A stretch of DNA of 6,279 nucleotides from Methanothrix sp. (GTDB taxonomy: Archaea > Halobacteriota > Methanosarcinia > Methanotrichales > Methanotrichaceae), in assembly GCA_003162615.1 (NCBI GenBank), contig PMNG01000028.1, positions 5,994 to 12,272 of the forward strand, read 5' to 3'. This document shows, piece after piece, positions 5,164 through 6,279 of this stretch. The first letter of the stretch is position 1; each line of letters opens with the position of its first letter. The translations under genes and the position numbers were made by a program. Below the pieces are notes generated by a model, which saw only the letters and a program-made list of their open reading frames with translations, ran no database searches and was not told where the DNA came from.

Positions 5164-6222
5164 TCAGCGCTCTTCCCACTTCTTGGAGGCCGATGGTTTC
5201 AGAATCTTCTGAGCGTCGCCCCGCAGGAGCATATTGGTGAGCGCAGACAGCGAGCACAGCGTTCCTCGACCCTGGATCTCCTCGCCCTCGGGTCCCGGTA
5301 TCCTGGCCACAATCCCGCCCTCCGCTGTGATCTCGATCTCAGTGCCCAGCTCGCTGAGGCGGTGGAGAATTACGTTGCCGGTGGCTCCCATGGACTTCTC
5401 CATCCAGCAGTGCTTGAAGGGACAGAGGTTGCAGTAGTTCCGGAACAGCTCGGCGCTGGCTTTGGGCACCAGGCCCGCGACGATTTCAGCCTTGGCAGTC
5501 CCGTATGCCATGCAGCAGCCTAAGACCCTTTTCGCCAGGATCTTGTCCCCCTGGGCCATGGTGACCCGGACGTGGCCGCCCTTGACCTCGTAGCGGTTCT
5601 CGATGCCCATTTCGTACTTCTTCTTCCCGGTGTTCTCCGCGTTCTGTAAAGCCTCTTTGATCTTCTCAGCAAGGGATGGAGTCCGTGCCGCTCCGATGGT
5701 CACAGCGCAAGTAGGGCAGTAGGCTGGCGGCGACTTTGCTATCACATTACCTTCCTTGTCTAGGAAAGTGGCAACAACGCCCAGGCCCTCTCGCTTGATC
5801 AGGGTGCGGCCGCCCATTCGCTGGACCGTCACAAGGGCCATTGCAGCCGGAGTCAGCACTCTCCCATAGCCGTACAGGTCGGCCACCAGGTCGATGTCCT
5901 CCTGGGTGTTGATGCCTTCCCGCCGAAGTCCCTCGGCAACATCCTCGGGGATCAGCCCGGCATCTAATTCGGCCGCCAGGACTGCAGGCGACCAGACTAC
6001 GCCGAAACCTTCGCCGATCACGTTGCCTTGGTCGTCGAAGATCTTGGCCAGGATGCCTCCAGGCTGCTCACAGGCGACGATGCGGCCACCGGCGTGGCAG
6101 ATCTCCTCGGCCACTGCATGGCAGATTCCACAGGCTCCTTCTTTTGGACGGACTACGTCTTTGACTCGCTTTATGAGCTCTTCTTTGAAGGTTGATGACA
6201 TCTCGGTTGTGATATTGTCCAT
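5164..6222 (-). CDS. Cysteine-rich protein of unknown function with four hairpin-Cys repeats
   Basis: Not a family I recognise. Numbered from the ATG at 6222 (352 residues), it has 12 cysteines: C31-x2-C34-x7-C42-x8-C51, C169-x2-C172, C236-C237, C264-x2-C267-x4-C272 and C323. The last spaced group reads YCNLCPFKHCW and looks like an Fe-S or zinc site. Four segments share a pattern: a beta hairpin with central Gly (residues 66, 158, 225, 313), then 10-11 residues later a Cys (C169, C236, C323; Trp77 in the first copy), then a helix. No signal peptide or membrane segment, so it is probably cytosolic. Start choice: TTG 6237, ATG 6231, ATG 6222 and ATG 6201 are all in frame and none has a good Shine-Dalgarno. 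I chose 6222 because the TATA-like box at 6246-6255 predicts a transcript start near it. GC is visibly higher than in its neighbours. Confidence 0.72.
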   Translation of the reverse strand: MDNITTEMSSTFKEELIKRVKDVVRPKEGACGICHAVAEEICHAGGRIVACEQPGGILAKIFDDQGNVIGEGFGVVWSPAVLAAELDAGLIPEDVAEGLRREGINTQEDIDLVADLYGYGRVLTPAAMALVTVQRMGGRTLIKREGLGVVATFLDKEGNVIAKSPPAYCPTCAVTIGAARTPSLAEKIKEALQNAENTGKKKYEMGIENRYEVKGGHVRVTMAQGDKILAKRVLGCCMAYGTAKAEIVAGLVPKASAELFRNYCNLCPFKHCWMEKSMGATGNVILHRLSELGTEIEITAEGGIVARIPGPEGEEIQGRGTLCSLSALTNMLLRGDAQKILKPSASKKWEER

Positions 6223-6245
6223 AATATACATGATCAACAGTAAGC

Positions 6246-6255
6246 TATATTAAAA
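6246..6255 (-). promoter_or_regulatory. TATA-like box upstream of the Cys-rich repeat gene
   Basis: The minus strand reads TTTTAATATA in AT-rich DNA. A start of transcription about 25 nt downstream would fall near 6222-6227, so the mRNA would be leaderless from the ATG at 6222 or have a leader of about 20 nt before the ATG at 6201. The upstream bases (ACCACGA) are not a classic BRE. The box also argues against the TTG at 6237 as the start. Confidence 0.4.
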
Positions 6256-6279
6256 TCGTGGTAACATTAAAATTGTGAG

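Noticed and set aside
5152..5523. Plus-strand open frame of 123 residues opposite the Cys-rich gene
   Set aside because: It is antisense to the longer Cys-rich frame, whose internal repeats and spaced Cys show it is the coding one.
5254..5580. V4R-like (4-vinyl reductase) domain in the C-terminal half of the Cys-rich protein
   Set aside because: The spacing of Cys after a hairpin is reminiscent of V4R domains, but I could not match the signature with confidence and did not name the gene on it.
6105..6120. CGICH as a c-type heme attachment motif in the Cys-rich protein
   Set aside because: The C-x2-C-H match is exact, but the protein has no signal peptide and many other cysteines, so export and heme ligation are unlikely. 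A metal or Fe-S site fits better.
1..6279. CRISPR array, insertion sequence or defence system
   Set aside because: There are no regularly spaced direct repeats, terminal inverted repeats, transposase motifs, Cas or restriction motifs on either strand.

Overview
All ten intact protein genes in this window are read from the minus strand, so transcription runs from the right edge to the left. The organism is most likely a methanogenic archaeon. The main evidence is the adjacent DUF1890/DUF1894 pair, two families I know only from methanogens and close relatives. Supporting signs are archaeal-type TATA elements upstream of two genes and a complete MoaE, which fits the molybdopterin or tungstopterin demand of formylmethanofuran dehydrogenase. 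Mid-range GC and the gene content would suit the Methanosarcinales, perhaps a Methanothrix-like lineage, but that is a guess from memory and no ribosomal or mcr marker is present.

Layout in the direction of transcription. (1) 6222-5164: an unrecognised cysteine-rich protein of about 352 residues, with a TATA-like element just upstream. It has four copies of a beta-hairpin/Cys/helix unit and a C-x2-C-x4-C motif. (2) 5119-4715: a small unknown acidic protein, 44 nt downstream. (3) 4508-3679: DUF1890 and DUF1894, joined by a 4-nt ATGA overlap, behind their own TATA-like box and a Shine-Dalgarno sequence. (4) 3536-311: a close-packed run of moaE, cutA, a second copy of the small unknown family, an alpha/beta hydrolase, a HIT protein and a ProC-like reductase. 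Gaps within this run are 27-47 nt, and moaE and cutA overlap. (5) 310-1: AT-rich DNA with no intact gene, but with a readable frame broken by a TAA stop, probably a gene remnant continuing past the left edge.

Functional reading. moaE and cutA are the only pair with an obvious theme (molybdenum cofactor and metal handling). The hydrolase, HIT protein and ProC-like reductase look like general metabolic genes that share a transcript. The most interesting material is the unknowns. The two paralogous small proteins are about 48% identical without gaps; one follows the Cys-rich gene and the other sits inside the moaE-cutA run. The Cys-rich repeat protein and the DUF1890-DUF1894 pair complete the set. 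Family calls for MoaE, CutA, HIT, ProC-like, DUF1890 and DUF1894 rest on motif recognition by eye, with no database search.
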